In this document: positions 27,401 through 40,800 of the stretch, piece by piece
Layout of the letters: each line of letters opens with the position of its first letter
Position numbering within the stretch: position 1 is the first letter of the stretch
Assembly: GCF_016741855.1 (NCBI RefSeq)
Contig: NZ_JAERRH010000002.1
Location: 124,001 to 188,000, forward strand
From: Streptomyces musisoli
GTDB lineage: Bacteria; Actinomycetota; Actinomycetes; Streptomycetales; Streptomycetaceae
DNA length: 64,000 bases
Direction: 5' to 3'
Notes under the pieces: model-generated
The model's database searches: none
The model's input: only the letters and a program-made list of their open reading frames with translations
What the model was told of the DNA's origin: nothing
Translations under genes and position numbers: made by a program

Positions 27401-30062
27401 GGAAACCGGCCCGCCCGCCGTCGTCCCGGCGCAGCGTCCCGGCGACCAGCACGCCGGGCACCTCAGCCTCCTCCATTGTCTCCTGGAGCGGGACGGTCAG
27501 TACCGGGTGCGGGCTGACCTCCAGGAACACCCCGTAGCCGTCGGCCGCCAGGGCCTGGGTCACCTGCGCCAGCCGCACCGGCCGGCGCAGATTGCGGTAC
27601 CAGTACCCGGCGTCCAGCTCACCGGCGTCCAGGAAGGTCCCGGTCACCGTCGAACAGAACGCCACCCGCGGGGTGTTGTGCTCGATCCCGGCCAGCGCCG
27701 CCAGCAGGTCCTCGCGCACCTCCTCGACCTGCGGGGAGTGCGAGGCGTAGTCCACCGGGATCCGGCGGGCCCGCACCCCGTTCTCGGCGCATCCGGCCAG
27801 CAGCTCCTCCAGGGCGTCCCCGTCGCCGGAGACCACCACCGAGGAAGGGCTGTTGACCGCGGCCACCGACAGCCGGCCGGCCCACGGCGCGATGCGCGCC
27901 GCGGCCTCCTCCTCGCCGAGCGCGACCGTCACCATGCCGCCGCGGCCGGCCAGCGCCCGCAGCGCCTTGCTGCGCACGGCCACCACCCGTGCCGCGTCCT
28001 GTAGCGACAGCACGTCCGCCACACACGCGGCGGCGATCTCACCCTGCGAGTGGCCGACCACCGCGTCCGGCTCCACGCCCACCGACCGCCACAGCGCGGC
28101 CAGCGACACCATCACCGCGAACAGCGCCGGCTGGACGACGTCCACCCGCTCCAGCCAGTCGGCCCCGGCCTCGCCGCGCAGCACGTCCAGCAGCGACCAG
28201 TCCACATGCGGTGCCAGTGCCGCCGCGCACTTCTCGACGGTCGCCCGGAACACCGGCTCGGACTCCAGCAGACCCGCGGCCATGCCCGCGAACTGCGAGC
28301 CCTGGCCGGGGAAGACGAACACCGTCCGCTCCCGCCCGGCCGGGGCCCCGGTGTCGTCCCGGTCGTCCCGGGTACGGCCGCACACCACCGCCGGGGACTC
28401 CTCGCCCCGGTCCACCGCCACCAGCCCCTTCACCAGCTCGCCGCGGTCACCGCCGACCACCACCGCGCGGTGCGCGAAGACGGACCGGGTGGTGGCGAGG
28501 GCCCGGCCGATGTCCGCGGCGGACACCTCCGGACGGGCCTCGGCGTACGCGGCGAGCCGGGCCGCCTGCGCGCGCAGCGCCTGCGCGCTCCGGGCGGACA
28601 GCAGCCAGGGCAGCACCACGTCCTGGTCGGAGGCGGAGGGGCTGACCGCGGGCTCCGGGGCGGGCTCCTCCTGCGGTGCCTGCTCCACGATGACATGGGC
28701 GTTGGTGCCGCTGACGCCGAAGGACGAGACACCCGCGCGGCGCGGACGGTCCGACGCCGGCCACTCCCGGTCCTGTGTCAGCAGCCGCACCGCGCCGGCC
28801 GACCAGTCCACGTGCGGGGTGGGCTCGTCCACGTGCAGCGTGCGCGGCAGCACGCCGTGCCGCAGCGCCATCACCATCTTGATCACCCCGGCCACGCCCG
28901 AGGCCGCCTGGGTGTGGCCGATGTTCGACTTCACGGAGCCCAGCCACAGCGGACGGTCCGCCGGACGCCCCTGACCGTAGGTCGCGAGCAGCGCCTGCGC
29001 CTCGATCGGATCGCCCAGCGTGGTCCCCGTCCCGTGCGCCTCGACCGCGTCCACGTCGGCGGGCGTCAGCCGGGCGCCGGCCAGGGCCTCCTCGATCAGG
29101 CGGCGCTGGGAGGGGCCGTTGGGGGCCGTCAGCCCGTTGCCGGCGCCCCCGTGGTTGACGGCGGAGCCGCGGATCACGGCGAGCACCGGATGGCCGTTGC
29201 GCCGTGCGTCCGACAGCCGCTCCAGCACCAGCACGCCGGCGCCCTCGCCCCAGCCGGTGCCGTCGGCCGCCGCGGCGAACGACTTGCATCGGCCGTCCGC
29301 GGCCAGCCCGCCCTGCCGGCTGAACTCCACGAAGGCGTTCGGGGTGGACATCACCGTCACCCCGCCGGCCAGCGCCAGCGAGCACTCCCCGGAGCGCAGC
29401 GCGTGACACGCCTGGTGCAGCGCCACCAGCGAGGAGGAGCACGCGGTGTCGATGGTCACCGCCGGGCCGGTCAGCCCGAGCACATAGGAGGTGCGTCCGG
29501 CCGCCACGGCCGCGGTGCTGCCGGTCAGCCGGTAGCCGGCCACCTCGTCGGCCTCGTCCGCCCGGGTAGGGAACGCGTACCCCTGGTGCGTCAGCCCGAC
29601 GAAGACCCCGGCCCGGCTGCCGCGCAGGCTCTCCGGGACGATTCCGGCGCGCTCCAGCGCCTCCCACACGATCTCCAGCCAGAGCCGCTGCTGGGGGTCG
29701 GTCGCCAGTGCCTCACGCGGGTTGATGCCGAAGAACTCGGCGTCGAAGCCCGCCGGGTCGCGCAGGAAGGCCCCCTCCCGGGCGTAGCTCTTGCCCGGCC
29801 GGCCCGGCTCCGGGTCGTACAGACCCGCCAGGTCCCAGTTGCGGTCCTCCGGCAGTCCGGTGACCGCGTCGGTGCCGTCGGCGACCAGCCGCCACAGGTC
29901 CTCCGGGGACTCGACGTCCCCGGGGAAGCGGCACCCCATGGCGACGATGGCCACGGGCTCGTACCGCTGCTCCTCGGTGTCCTCGAGCCGGGCCCGGGTC
30001 TGGCGCAGCTCGGTGGTGACGAGCTTCAGATACTGCCGGAGTTTGTCCTCTGAGGTCGTCAC
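24450..30062 (-). CDS. Type I PKS, extension module 5 (KS-AT-DH-KR-ACP)
   Basis: 1870 residues from GTG 30062, overlapping the upstream PKS stop by 4 bases (GTGA). Order: docking helix ([11 protein letters not shown]), KS (34-455), AT (580-900), DH (945-1240), KR (1430-1640), ACP (1708-1790), C-terminal docking tail ([13 protein letters not shown]). The AT carries GHSQGE and YASH, the methylmalonyl-CoA pattern. The DH has [11 protein letters not shown] and [10 protein letters not shown]; the KR has AGVLDDA (B-type). It adds C3-C4 with a methyl at C4 and forms the C4=C5 olefin in the released chain. The KS shares a long near-identical stretch with module 6. Confidence 0.95.
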   Translation of the reverse strand: MTTSEDKLRQYLKLVTTELRQTRARLEDTEEQRYEPVAIVAMGCRFPGDVESPEDLWRLVADGTDAVTGLPEDRNWDLAGLYDPEPGRPGKSYAREGAFLRDPAGFDAEFFGINPREALATDPQQRLWLEIVWEALERAGIVPESLRGSRAGVFVGLTHQGYAFPTRADEADEVAGYRLTGSTAAVAAGRTSYVLGLTGPAVTIDTACSSSLVALHQACHALRSGECSLALAGGVTVMSTPNAFVEFSRQGGLAADGRCKSFAAAADGTGWGEGAGVLVLERLSDARRNGHPVLAVIRGSAVNHGGAGNGLTAPNGPSQRRLIEEALAGARLTPADVDAVEAHGTGTTLGDPIEAQALLATYGQGRPADRPLWLGSVKSNIGHTQAASGVAGVIKMVMALRHGVLPRTLHVDEPTPHVDWSAGAVRLLTQDREWPASDRPRRAGVSSFGVSGTNAHVIVEQAPQEEPAPEPAVSPSASDQDVVLPWLLSARSAQALRAQAARLAAYAEARPEVSAADIGRALATTRSVFAHRAVVVGGDRGELVKGLVAVDRGEESPAVVCGRTRDDRDDTGAPAGRERTVFVFPGQGSQFAGMAAGLLESEPVFRATVEKCAAALAPHVDWSLLDVLRGEAGADWLERVDVVQPALFAVMVSLAALWRSVGVEPDAVVGHSQGEIAAACVADVLSLQDAARVVAVRSKALRALAGRGGMVTVALGEEEAAARIAPWAGRLSVAAVNSPSSVVVSGDGDALEELLAGCAENGVRARRIPVDYASHSPQVEEVREDLLAALAGIEHNTPRVAFCSTVTGTFLDAGELDAGYWYRNLRRPVRLAQVTQALAADGYGVFLEVSPHPVLTVPLQETMEEAEVPGVLVAGTLRRDDGGRAGFLRAAGGLFVHGVPVDWARLFPEDGGARHPVDLPTYAFQRQHYWLDDRDAGADVTAAGLAPGGHPLVGAVVAAATGQGLVLSGRLSVRTHPWLADHAVHGSVLLPGTAFLELALYAGRLLDAGRVQELTVEAPLTLSEDGEVTLQLVADRRADGAGWTVGVHSRTGDDEPWTRHASGVLTEDGPAPAAGSAAWPPPGAVPVDVRDHYLRLADRGYAYGPAFQGLAAAWRLGDSVLAEVRPDAENLADAEAFGLHPALLDAALHAVAFTVGNGAEPGPALLPFAWSDVSLHAVGAGAVRAVLSPAGKDAVTVALFDAAGLPVATVGSLALRPVDPERLAAASASGHDGLFRLGWPAAPTAGDTGDTAPEDWALVGPGLDEVAAALPGVRHRADLAALGAGVGADGTAPGTVLVSCVPGPADAGDVHGVAARALGLVREFLADERLLAARLVVLTRGAVAADATDVPDPAQAAVWGLVRTAQTEHPGRFVLVDLDGAGAVAGQPAAALATGEPQLAVRAGEVRVPRLARAGGPERHSAARPSFTGGTVLITGGTGLLGGLLARHLVTRYAAEQLLLVSRRGPAAPGAAELVAELAALGATAEAVACDVTDRDALAAVLDRIPAAHPLTAVIHAAGVLDDAVVTDVTPDRLDRVLGPKTDAAGHLDALTRGLDLSAFVLFSSASGTLGTAAQGAYAAANAALDALAQRRRASGLPATSLAWGFWAQQSGMTGHLGELDLARIARSGMRPLTSEEGLALFDRALAAGDPVLAPLRIDTAALRARAAASDTVPAVLRALAGPAVRRAAAAGPGGARPAEQPALAGLAELPAEERARALLELVRTTVAAVLGHRSPDEVPETRGFVEMGFDSLTAVELRNRLAAALGRRLPTTLVFDHPTPRAVARQLGTLLAPAAAVDGGDVLAGLDRLAAGLRAAEEGGEMRERAVARLSELLAELTGGAAADAGPGLDSATDEELFDLVDNRFSNAN
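28591..29451 (-). repeat. Long near-identical repeat, copy in KS5
   Basis: Partner of 22930-23790, same orientation, constant spacing. A repeat this long could cause misassembly or recombination that would delete module 5/6 boundary sequence. Confidence 0.85.
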
Positions 30063-33000
30063 GAGATTCCCAGCTCCTTGTCGACGATGTCGAAGATCTC
30101 CTCGTCACTGGCGAGGTCCAGGGCGTCGTCGGCCGGCCCCGTCGCGGCGCCCGCGCCGGACCGGTCCCACTTCCACAGCAGCGAGCGCAGCCGGGCGACG
30201 ACCCGGCCGTGCGCCTCGGTGTCGGGCTCCAGCGCCTCCACGGCCGCCGCCCACGAGTCCACCTCGGCGAGCACCGCCTCCGCCCCGGCGGCGTCGGGCC
30301 GCAGTTGCTCGCGCAGATGCCGGGCCAGCGCGGCCGGGGTGGCATGGTCGAAGACCACCGTGGTGGGCAGGGCGAGACCGGTGGCCTCAGCGAGCCGGTT
30401 GCGCAGGGTCAGCGACGCCATCGAGTCGAAGCCGAGGTCCTTGAACGCCTGCGTGGCGCGGACCTGTTCGGCCGAGCGGTGCCCGAGGGCGGCGGCCGCC
30501 CGGTCGCGCACCAGCTCCAGCAGCAGCCGGTCCTGCTCGTCCTCGGCCAGCCCCGCGAGCCGCTCCCGCAGGGCGGCGTCCGCCCCGTCGGGCGCCGTCC
30601 CGCCCTGCACGGCGCGCCGCGCGTCGGGCAGGGCGGCCAGCAGCGCCCGGGACCGGGTCAGGCTGTACGCAGGCGCGAACCGCTCCCAGTCGATGCCGGC
30701 GAAGGCCGTGAGGGTCTCGTCGCGGTCGAGGGCCGCCTGGAGTCCCGCCAACGCCGTCTCCGGTGCCATCAGCGGCACGCCGCGCTCGCGCAGCAGCTCG
30801 CCCGCGCCCTCGGCGGCCGCCATGCCACCGCCGTCCCACGCACCCCACGCCACCGAGGTCGCGGCCAGCCCCCGGGCGCGGCGCTCGCTCGCCAGCGCGT
30901 CCAGGAAGGCGTTGGCCGCCGCGTAGGCCGCCTGGCCGACGTTGCCCCACAGCCCGGCGCCGGAGGAGAACAGCACGAACGCGTCGGGGGAACGGCCGGG
31001 GCCCCCGTCGAAGACGGCGTCCAGGTTCCGGGCCCCTTCGACCTTGCCGGACAGCACCTCGGCAATCCCCGTGAGCGAGCACTCGGCCAGCGGCTTCTCC
31101 CGCTGGATGTCGCCCGCCGCGTGGACGACCGTGGTCACCGGGTGCTCCGCGGGCAGCGCCGCGACGGCCCGGCGCAGCGCGTCCCGGTCGGCGAGGTCGC
31201 AGGCGGCGACGGTCACCTCGCTGCCGAGTTCCTTGAGTTCGGCCGTCAGCTCGGCCACCCCGGGGGCGTCGGGGCCGCGCCGGCTGAGCAGCAGCAGGTG
31301 GGGCACGCCCCGGGCGGCCAGCCAGCGGGCCACCTGCGCACCGAGCGCACCCGTGCCGCCGGTCACCAGCGCGGCTCCGGCCGGCCGCCAGGTACGCCGT
31401 ACCGGCGTCTGCGCCAGCGGTGCGCGCACCAGCCGGCAGCCGTGGACGGCGGTGGCGCGGACGGCCAGCTGGGTCTCCTCGCCGGGGTCTGCGAGGACAC
31501 CGGTCAGGCGCCGCAGCGCGGCCTCGTCGAGCAGCTCCGGCAGGTCGACCAGGCCGCCGGTGCGGTCCGGCCGTTCGAGCGCCGCCACCCTGCCCAGCCC
31601 CCACACGGCCGCCTGCGCCGGATGCCGCACCGGATCGGCGCCGACCGCCACCGCGCCCTGGGTCAAGTGCCACAGCGGGGCGTCGATCGCGGCGTCGTCC
31701 AGCGCCTGCGTCAGCACGACGGTGGCGGCCAGCCCCTGGGCCGGGGCGGAGTGTCCGGCGGCGGCCGACCCCGGTGCGGACAGGGGCCGTTCGTCCAGTG
31801 CCAGCAGGGACAGCACCCCGGCCGGCGGACCCTCGGCCGCGATCCCGCGCAGCCGGGCGGCCAGTGCCGAGCGGTCGGTCGCGTCCCTGGCGGTGAGGGC
31901 CAGGTGGCGTACCTCGTCCGCACCGGCTCCTTCGCAGGCCGCCCGCACCGCCGCCGCCAGGGCGTCGGCGTGGTCCGCGCCCTCGGGGGACACGAGCAGC
32001 CACCGGCCGGACAGCCGGCCCGGGCCCGCGACCGCGTCCAGGGCCGCCCAGTCGAGGCGGTAGCGGTGGTCGTCCACCAGCGCGGGCAGCGGGTCCGCCG
32101 CCTCCGCCGCCAGCCAGTACCGCTCGCGCTGGAACGCGTACGTCGGCAGCTCGACCGGCCGGGCGCCGGTACCGGCGAACACCGCCGGCCAGTCCACCGC
32201 GACACCGCGCGCGTACAGCGCGCCCAGCGCCGCCGGCAGCGTCTGCTGCTCCGGCGTGTCGCGGTGGGCCGCCGCGGCGAACACGGCGCCCTCGCCGGTG
32301 ACGCACTCCTGGGCCATGGCCGCGAGCACCGCGTCCGGGCCGAGCTCCAGGAACGTACCGGCCCCCTCGGCCTCCAGCGTGCGCACGGCGTCGAGGAACC
32401 GCACCGTCTCCCGGGCGTGCCGGGCCCAGTACGCGGGGCTGCACACCTCCTCCGCCGACACCAGGGTCCCGGTCAGCGCGGACACCAGCGGGATCTCCGG
32501 GGCGCGCAGGGTCACCCCCCGGACCACCTCCTCGAACTCCGCCACCATGGCGTCCATGCGGTGCGAGTGGAAGGCGTGGCTGACCCGCAGCCGCTTGGTG
32601 CTGCGGCCCAGCCCGGCGAAGTGCGCGGCCACCTCGGTCACCGCGTCCTCGTCACCCGCGACCACCACGGACGACGGGCCGTTGACCGCGGCGAGCCCGG
32701 CGCGGCCGTCTCGTTCGGCCAGCAACGGGGCCACCTCCTGCGCGCTCGCCTGCACCGCGGTCATCGCCCCGCCGCGCGGCAGCGCCTGCATCAGGCGGCC
32801 CCGGGCCGCGGCCAGGAGGGCCGCGTCCGCCAGGGACAGCACCCCGGCGACATGCGCCGCGGCCAGCTCGCCGACGGAGTGGCCGGACAGCAGGTCCGCG
32901 CGTACACCCCAGGACTCCACCAGCCGGTACAGCGCCACCTCGACCGCGAACAGCGCCGACTGGGTCCAGCCGGTCTCGTCCAGCAGGCCCTCGGTGCCCG

Positions 33001-34834
33001 GCGCGCCCATGACCACTTCGCGCAGCGGCCGGTCCAGGTGCCGGTCCAGCTCCGCGCACACCGCGTCGAAGGCCTGCGCGAACACCGGGTACTGGGCGTA
33101 CCACGCGCGGCCCATGCCCACGCGCTGCGCGCCCTGACCGGTGAACAGCACCGCCAGCCGGCCCCCCGACACCGTGCCGCGCGCCCCGACGGCGGGCGGT
33201 TCGCCGTTCGCGAGCCGGCGCAGGCCCTGGTCCAGCTCCGCCCGGTCCGCGGCCACGACGACCGCCCGGTGGTCGAACGCCGTGCGTGTCGTGGCCAGCG
33301 CGTACGCCACATCGGCGAGGTGCGCGTCGCGGTGGTCCGCGAGATGCCGGCGCAGCCGCTCGGCCTGCGCCCGCAGCGCCTCCTCGCTGTGGCCCGAGAC
33401 GACCCACGGCAGCGCGCGGTCCGGGGCCGGTGAGGGCCGTACGGGGTCCGCGTCCTGCTCGGCGGCGGGCGCCGCCTCCACCACCACATGGGCGTTGGTG
33501 CCGCTGATGCCGAAGGACGACACCCCGGCGCGCCGCGGCCGGCCCGGGTCCGGCCACGGCCGGTTCTCCGTCAGCAGCTCCACCGCGCCCGCCGACCAGT
33601 CCACCCGGGACGAGGGCCGGTCGACGTGCAGGGTCCGGGGGAGCACCTCGTGGCGCAGCGCCAGCACCATCTTGATGACCCCGGCGATCCCGGCGGCCGC
33701 CTGGGTGTGTCCGATGTTGGACTTCACCGAGCCCAGCCACAGCGGGCGTTCCCGCTCCGCGCCGAAGGTCGCCAGGATGGCCTGGGCCTCCATCGGATCG
33801 CCGAGCGGGGTGCCGGTGCCGTGGCCCTCGATCACATCGATGTCCGCGGTGGTGAGGCCCGCGTCGTCCAGCGCCTGCCGGATCACCCGCTGCTGCGACG
33901 GCCCGTTCGGCGCGGTCAGCCCGCTGCTCGCGCCGTCCTGGTTGACCGCGCTGCCGCGCACCACCGCGAGGATCCGCCGGCCGTTGCGCCGCGCGTCGGA
34001 GAGCCGCTCCAGCAGCAGCACCCCGGCGCCCTCGCTCCAGCCGGCGCCGTCCGCCGCGTCGGCGAAGGACTTGCACCGGCCGTCCGGGGCCAGCCCGCGC
34101 TGCCGGCTGAACTCCACGAACGTCGACGGGGTCGACATCACCGTCACCCCGCCGGCGAAGGCCAGCGAGCACTCGCCCCGGCGCAGCGCCTGCACGGCGA
34201 GGTGCAGCGCCACCAGCGAGGAGGAGCACGCGGTGTCCACCGTGACGGCGGGGCCCTCCAGGCCCAGGGTGTACGAGATCCGTCCGGAGGCGACGCTGCC
34301 CGCGCTGCCGGTGCCGAGGTAGCCCTCCACCTCCTCGGTCGGCAGACCGGGCCGGGCGCCGTACTCGTGGTACATCACCCCCGCGAAGACCCCGGTACGG
34401 CTGCCGCGCAGCGTCCGCGGATCGAGTCCGGCCCGCTCCGCCGCCTCCCAGGACGTCTCCAGCAGCAGCCGCTGCTGCGGGTCCATGGCGAGCGCCTCCC
34501 GCGGGGAGATCCCGAAGAACCCGGCGTCGAACTCCGCCGCGTCGTGCAGGAATCCGCCCTCACGGGTGTACGACGTCCCGGGCCGGTCGGGGTCGTCGGA
34601 GAACAGCGACGCCAGGTCCCAGCCGCGGTCCGCGGGAAACCCGGAGACCGCGTCGCGGCCGTCCACGACCAGCTCCCACAGCTCCTCGGGGGAGGTCACC
34701 CCGGCCGGGTACCGGCAGCCCATCCCGACGATCGCTATCGGCTCGGTCGCGGCCGCGGCCGCCTTCCTGAGCCGTTCGTTCTCCTTCAGCGAAGCCCGTA
34801 GTGCTTCGACCACCTTGTCAGAGGTTGTGGCCAT
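30059..34834 (-). CDS. Type I PKS, extension module 4 (KS-AT-KR-ACP)
   Basis: 1591 residues from ATG 34834 (GGGAGG upstream). Order: docking helix ([13 protein letters not shown]), KS (35-455), AT (568-888), KR (1148-1358), ACP (1430-1510, [10 protein letters not shown]), docking tail ([13 protein letters not shown]). The AT has GHSVGE and HAFH, so malonyl-CoA. No DH is present. The KR lacks LDD ([11 protein letters not shown]) and has Trp eight residues before the catalytic Tyr ([16 protein letters not shown]), the A-type pattern. It adds C5-C6 and leaves a hydroxyl at C7, the proposed site of O-methylation. Confidence 0.95.
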   Translation of the reverse strand: MATTSDKVVEALRASLKENERLRKAAAAATEPIAIVGMGCRYPAGVTSPEELWELVVDGRDAVSGFPADRGWDLASLFSDDPDRPGTSYTREGGFLHDAAEFDAGFFGISPREALAMDPQQRLLLETSWEAAERAGLDPRTLRGSRTGVFAGVMYHEYGARPGLPTEEVEGYLGTGSAGSVASGRISYTLGLEGPAVTVDTACSSSLVALHLAVQALRRGECSLAFAGGVTVMSTPSTFVEFSRQRGLAPDGRCKSFADAADGAGWSEGAGVLLLERLSDARRNGRRILAVVRGSAVNQDGASSGLTAPNGPSQQRVIRQALDDAGLTTADIDVIEGHGTGTPLGDPMEAQAILATFGAERERPLWLGSVKSNIGHTQAAAGIAGVIKMVLALRHEVLPRTLHVDRPSSRVDWSAGAVELLTENRPWPDPGRPRRAGVSSFGISGTNAHVVVEAAPAAEQDADPVRPSPAPDRALPWVVSGHSEEALRAQAERLRRHLADHRDAHLADVAYALATTRTAFDHRAVVVAADRAELDQGLRRLANGEPPAVGARGTVSGGRLAVLFTGQGAQRVGMGRAWYAQYPVFAQAFDAVCAELDRHLDRPLREVVMGAPGTEGLLDETGWTQSALFAVEVALYRLVESWGVRADLLSGHSVGELAAAHVAGVLSLADAALLAAARGRLMQALPRGGAMTAVQASAQEVAPLLAERDGRAGLAAVNGPSSVVVAGDEDAVTEVAAHFAGLGRSTKRLRVSHAFHSHRMDAMVAEFEEVVRGVTLRAPEIPLVSALTGTLVSAEEVCSPAYWARHARETVRFLDAVRTLEAEGAGTFLELGPDAVLAAMAQECVTGEGAVFAAAAHRDTPEQQTLPAALGALYARGVAVDWPAVFAGTGARPVELPTYAFQRERYWLAAEAADPLPALVDDHRYRLDWAALDAVAGPGRLSGRWLLVSPEGADHADALAAAVRAACEGAGADEVRHLALTARDATDRSALAARLRGIAAEGPPAGVLSLLALDERPLSAPGSAAAGHSAPAQGLAATVVLTQALDDAAIDAPLWHLTQGAVAVGADPVRHPAQAAVWGLGRVAALERPDRTGGLVDLPELLDEAALRRLTGVLADPGEETQLAVRATAVHGCRLVRAPLAQTPVRRTWRPAGAALVTGGTGALGAQVARWLAARGVPHLLLLSRRGPDAPGVAELTAELKELGSEVTVAACDLADRDALRRAVAALPAEHPVTTVVHAAGDIQREKPLAECSLTGIAEVLSGKVEGARNLDAVFDGGPGRSPDAFVLFSSGAGLWGNVGQAAYAAANAFLDALASERRARGLAATSVAWGAWDGGGMAAAEGAGELLRERGVPLMAPETALAGLQAALDRDETLTAFAGIDWERFAPAYSLTRSRALLAALPDARRAVQGGTAPDGADAALRERLAGLAEDEQDRLLLELVRDRAAAALGHRSAEQVRATQAFKDLGFDSMASLTLRNRLAEATGLALPTTVVFDHATPAALARHLREQLRPDAAGAEAVLAEVDSWAAAVEALEPDTEAHGRVVARLRSLLWKWDRSGAGAATGPADDALDLASDEEIFDIVDKELGIS

Positions 34835-34861
34835 GGCCCCTCCCGCAGTTCGCATCCGTGA

Positions 34862-37800
34862 TCACGCCGTGTCCCCGCCGAAGGCCGTGCGCACGAGATC
34901 GGCGACGTCCATGTCGTCGATCCCGGCCGCCTCCTCGCCCGGTGCCGCCGGGTCCGCGGCCTCCACTCCTTCGGCGAGCCGGAGCAGGTCCGCCAGCAGA
35001 CCGGCCTGCCGGAAGCGGGCCAGCGGGATCGAGGCCAGTGCCTCGCGGAACCTCTTCTCCTCCAGCTCCTCCGCGGTGAGTTCCCGGCTCTCCGGGAAGA
35101 GCTGGTCGCGCAGGTAGCGGGCGGTGTTGACCGGGGTGGCCTGGTCGAAGACGAGCGTCGCCGGCAGCCGCAGCCCGGTCGCGGCGCTCAGCCGGGTACG
35201 CAGCTCGACCGCGGTCAGCGAGTCGAAGCCCAGCTCCAGGAAGCCCCGGGTCTCCGGCACGGCCTCGGCCGAGGCCAGCCCCAGCACCGTCGCCGCCTGC
35301 TCCCGGACCAGCCGCAGCACCGCCGACTCCCGCTCCTGAGCGGGGAGTTCGGCCACCTGCGCGGCAAACGGCCGGCCCGCTCCGTCCGCGGCGCCCGGGC
35401 CGCCGGCCCGCCGCCCGGCGCGGAGCACCGTGCGCAGCACCGCCGGCACCGCGTCCGCGTCGGCCGCCGGCGCCGGCTTCAGCGGCACCAGTACGGCGTC
35501 CTGGGCGCGCAGCGCCGCGTCGAACAGCGCGAGGCCCTCGTCGGTGGGCAGCAGGCCGACCCCGGACCGCGCCATGCGCCGCAGGTCCGCCTCGGACAGT
35601 GCGCCGGTCAGACCGCTGCGCTCCTCCCACATGCCCCAGGCGAGCGAGGTGCCCGGGAGACCGGCGGCCCGCCGGGTGCGCGCGAGCCCGTCCAGGAAGG
35701 CGTTGGCCGCCGTGTACCCGCTCTGCCCCGCGGTGCCCAGCACTCCGGCGGCCGAGGAGAACAGCACGAAGGCCGACAGGTCGGCGTCGCGGGTGAGTTC
35801 GTGCAGATGCAGCGCGCCGTCCACCTTGGGCCGCAGCACCCCGGAGACCCACTCGGGGGTCAGCGCGGTGAGCACCCCGTCGTCCAGCACCCCGGCGGCG
35901 TGCACCACCGCGGTCAGCGGATGGGCGGCCGGGACCCCGGCCAGCACCGCGGCCAGCGCGTCCCGGTCGGCCACGTCGCAGGCGGCCACCGTGACCCGGG
36001 CGCCCTGCTCGGTCAGCTCCGCCGCCAGCTCGGCCGCGCCTGGTGCGTCCGGGCCGCCGCGGCTGGTGAGCAGCAGCTGGGTGACCCCGTGCCGGGCCAC
36101 CAGGTGACGGGCGACCAGCGCGCCGAGCCCGCTGGTGCCGCCGGTGATCAGGACCGTACCCTCCGGCGCGAACGGTGCCGGGCCGTCCGCCGCCTCGGCG
36201 GCGGGGGAGACCCGGGCGAGCCGCGGCGCCTGCGCCACGCCCCGCCGGACCACCAGCTGGGGCTCGTCGCCGCCCAGCGCCTGCGGCAGCGCGCGCAGGG
36301 ACGCGGCGTCCTCGTCCGTGTCCAGCAGTACGAACCGGCCGGGGTGTTCCGACTGCGCCGCGCGCAGCAGACCCCACAGCGGGGCGTGCCGCAGGTCGTG
36401 CGCGGGCTCGTCGTCCAGGGACATCGCGTGCCGGGTGGCGAACACCAGCCGCGAGCCGGCGAACCGCTCGTCGGCGAGCCACTCCTGGGTCAGCGCCAGC
36501 GCCCGGTGGACCGTCCCGTGCACCTCCGCCGCCGGACCCGCGTCCTCCCGCGGGTCGCACAGGCAGGGCACCAGGACCACCTCGGGCGCCGGGGTTCCGG
36601 CGGCGACCGCCGTGGCCAGCGCCGCCAGGTCCGCGTACCCGTCGAGCCGCTCCCCGGCCCGCTCCAGCACGGCCCCCAACTGGAGGTCGTCGGGGCCCAG
36701 CACGGCCCATCCGCCGATGGGCGCGCGCCCCGGCGCGAGCCGCTCGCCGGTGAGCCGGAACAGCGAACGCAGGCCCGCCCGGCGGGAGTTCGCCAGGGCC
36801 CCGGACGGCACCGGACGCGCCCGCAGCGAGCCGACTGAGAGCACCGGGGCGCCCGCCGTGTCGAACGCCGTCAGGGACACGGTGTCCTCGCCCGCCGGTG
36901 CCAGCCGTACCCGCAGCGCCGCCGCGCCCGTGGCGTGCAGGGTCACGCCCTGCCAGGCGTACGGCAGCCGCGGCTCGCCGGTGCCGGCCACCAGCCCGCC
37001 CAGGACGATCCCGTGCAGCGCCGCGTCGAACAGCGCCGGATGCACGCCGTACCGGCCCGCCTCCGCCTCGTCCGGCAGGCGGACCTCGGCGAAGACCTCG
37101 TCGCCGCGCCGCCAGAGCGCGCGCAGCCCCTGGAAGGCCGGGCCGTACTCGAGTCCGGCCGCCGCCAGCACCGCGTACCCGTCCTCCAGGGCCACCGGTT
37201 CGGCGTCCGTGGGCGGCCACGCGGGCAACCGGTCCGGCACGGCCGGACCGCCGCCGGCGAGCACTCCGACGGCGTGCTTCTGCCACGGGGTGTCCGCGGG
37301 CGCGTCCTCGGGCCGCGAGTGCACCTCCACGGAGCAGCGTCCGGTCCCGTCCGCCTCCCCGGTCAGCACCCGCAGCTGTACGGCTCCCTCCTCGTCCACC
37401 ACCAGCGGTTCGAGCAGGGTGAGTTCCTCGACCGTGGCACAGCCGGTCTCCGCACCGGCGCGCAGTGCCAGTTCCACCAGCCCGGTGCCGGGGAAGAGCA
37501 CCGTGTCCCGCACCGCGTGGTCGGCCAGCCAGGGCTGGGCCGTGAGGGACAGCCGGCCGGTCAGCACCGTGCCGGCCGGGCCGGGCAGCGCCACCAGGGC
37601 GCCGAGCAGCGGGTGACGCGTCCGGCCCAGACCGGCCGAGGTGACGTCGGCCGCGGCGACGGTGCGCTCCAGCCAGTACCGCTCGCCCTCGAACGGATAG
37701 GTCGGCAGCGCGGCCGCGCCCGCACGGCCGCCGGGGAAGGCCGCGGCCCAGTCCACCGGCACGCCCCGGGTGTGCAGTTCGGCGGCGGAGGCCAGGAAAC

Positions 37801-40800
37801 GTCCGAGGCCGCCGTCCTCCCGGCGCAGCGAGCCCACCGTGACCCCGTGGGCGACGTGCGCGGCGTCCATGGTCTGCTGGATCGCCATGGTCAGCACGGG
37901 GTGCGGGCTGGTCTCCACGAACACGTCGTGGCCCTGCTCCAGCAGCAGCCGGGTCACCCGCTCCAGATGCACGGTCTGCCGCAGGTTGCGGTACCAGTAC
38001 TCGGCGTCCAGCGCGGTGGTGTCCAGTTCGGTGCCGGTCACGGTCGAGTAGAAGGGGATCTCCGCGGGCCGCGGCGAGATCGGCGCCAGTTCCCGCAGCA
38101 GCTCCTCGCGGACCTGGTCGACCTGCGGGGAGTGGGAGGCGTAGTCCACCGGCAGCACCCGGGTGCGTACCCCGTCGGCGGTGCAGCGCGCCACCAGCTC
38201 CTCCAGCGCGTCCAGGTCACCGGAGACGACCGTGGACGACGCGCCGTTGACCGAAGCCACCGACACCTTGCCGGCCCACTGCTCCACCAGCCGGGACACC
38301 GCCTCCTCGCCCAGCGCGACGGACACCATGCCGCCCTTGCCGGACATCGCGGTCAGCGCCTTGCTGCGCAGCGCCACCGCCCGGGCCGCGTCGTCCAGGG
38401 TCAGCGCGCCGGCCACGCACGCGGCGGCGATCTCGCCCTGGCTGTGGCCCATCACCGCCTGCGGCCGCACCCCGAAGTGCTGCCACAGCCGGGCCAGGGA
38501 CACCATGACCGAGAACAGCGCGGGCTGGACGACGTCCACCCGGTCCGGCGACGGCGCGCCCTCGGCACCCCGCAGCACCTCGGTCAGCGACCAGTCCACA
38601 TACGGCGCCAGCGCGGCCTCGCACTCCCGGATCCGCTCCGCGAACACCGCGGATTCGTCGAGGAGCCGGGCGGCCATCCCCGGCCACTGCGAGCCCTGCC
38701 CGGAGAACACCAGCACCGTCCGGCCGCGCTCGCGGGCCGTGTCCCGGACCACCCCGTCCGCGTCCCGGCCCTCGGCGAGGGCGGCCAGGCCGGCGCGCAG
38801 CTCCGCCGGTCCGGCGCCGACCACGACGGCCCGCTCGTCGAGCGTGGCACGGGTGGTGGCCAGCGCGTGCCCGATCCCCGCGAGGTCCGTCGCAGCGGTG
38901 TCCGTCAGGCGCGACAGCAGACGCCGGGCCTGGGCGCGCAGCGCCGTCCCGGTCTTGCCGGACAGCACCCACGGTACGGCGGCGAGCGCGGCCGGGGCGG
39001 CCTGCTCCGGACCGCCGGCCGCGGGCTCCTCGGCCGCCTCCGGCGCCTGCTCGATGATCACATGGGCGTTGGTGCCGCTGATCCCGAAGGAGGAGACCGC
39101 GGCCCGCCGCGGCCGCCCGGTCTCGGGCCACGGGGTGGCCTCGGTCAGCAGCGACAGCCCGCTCGCCGCCCAGTCCACCTCCGGGGTCGGCCGGTCGACG
39201 TGCAGCGTGCGGGGCAGCACCCCGTGCCGCAGCGCCGCGACCATCTTGATCACACCGGCCACGCCCGCGGCGGCCTGGGTGTGCCCGATGTTGGACTTCA
39301 CCGAGCCCAGCCACAGTGGACGCTCCGGCTCGCGCTCACGGCCGTACGTCGCCGCCAGGGCCTGCGCCTCGATCGGGTCGCCCAGCCGGGTGCCCGTGCC
39401 ATGGGCCTCCACCGCGTCCACGTCACCGGCCGCCAGACCGGCGTAGGCCAGGGCCTGCCGGATGACCCGCTGCTGGGAGGGGCCGTTCGGAGCGGTCAGG
39501 CCGTTGCTGGCGCCGTCGGAGTTGATCGCCGAGCCGCGGACCACCGCCAGCACCGGGTGGCCGTGGCGCCGCGCGTCGGACAGCCGCTCCAGCAGCAGCG
39601 CGCCGACGCCCTCGCCCCAGCCGGTGCCGTCGGCGGCCGCCGCGAAGGCCTTGCAGCGGCCGTCCGGGGCCAGCCCGCGCTGCCGGCTGAACTCCAGGAA
39701 GATGTCCGGGGCGGCCATGACGGCGGCGCCGCCGGCCACCGCGAGCGAGCACTCGCCGCGTTGCAGCGCCTGCACGGCCAGGTGCAGCGCCACCAGGGAG
39801 GACGAGCAGGCGGTGTCGACGGTCACCGCCGGTCCCTCGACGCCGAAGGCGTAGGCGATCCGGCCGGACATGACGCTGGAGGTGCTGCCGGTCAGCAGAT
39901 AGCCGCCCAGGTCCTCGGGCGCCTGGCGCGGGTCGGACGGATACCCCTGGGCCGCCGCCCCGATGAACACGCCGACCTGATGGCCCTTCAGCGACAGCGG
40001 GTCGACACCGGCCCGCTCCAGTACCTCCCACGAGGTTTCCAGCAGCAGCCGCTGCTGCGGGTCCATGGCGAGCGCCTCGCGCGGCCCGATGCCGAACAGC
40101 TGCGCGTCGAACCGCGCCGCGTCGTCCAGGAAGCCGCCCACCCGCACATAGGTCGTGCCGGGCCGGGTGCCGTCCGGGTCGTAGATGCCGTCCACGTCCC
40201 AGCCGCGGTCGGCCGGGAAGGGCAGGACGACGTCGGTCTCGTCGGTGACGAGCCGCCACAGGTCCTCCGGGGTGGCGATGCCGCCCGGGTAGCGGCAACT
40301 CATCGAGACGATCACCACCGGGTCGTCGTCCGCGGCCGGAGCCGGTGCGGCGGCCGGGACCGGCTCCCCGCCGGGCGCGGCGCCGAGCAGTTCGGCCCGC
40401 AGATGCCGGGCCAGTACGACCGGCGTGGGATGGTCGAAGACCAGCGTGGCGGACAGCTGCGTCCCGGCGGCACCGCTGAGCCGGTTGCGCAGCTCCACCG
40501 CGGTCAGCGAGTCGAAGCCCAGCTCCTTGAAGGTGCGGTCGGCGGCGACGGTCGCGCCGTCGGTGTGGCCCAGCACCGTCGCCGCGTGCTGCCGTACCAG
40601 ATCGAGCAGGAGCTGCTCGCCCTCCGCCTCGGACACGCCCGCCAGCCGGTTGCGCAGGGCCGCGGTCGCGGCCGGCCGGGCCGCCTCGCGGGCCGCCCGG
40701 CGCACCGGCGTCCGGGTGAGCCCGCGCAGCAGCAGCGGCAGCTCGTCGACCGCCCGGCGCAGCAGCTCGCCGTCCACCTTGGCCGGTACGACGGCGGGCC

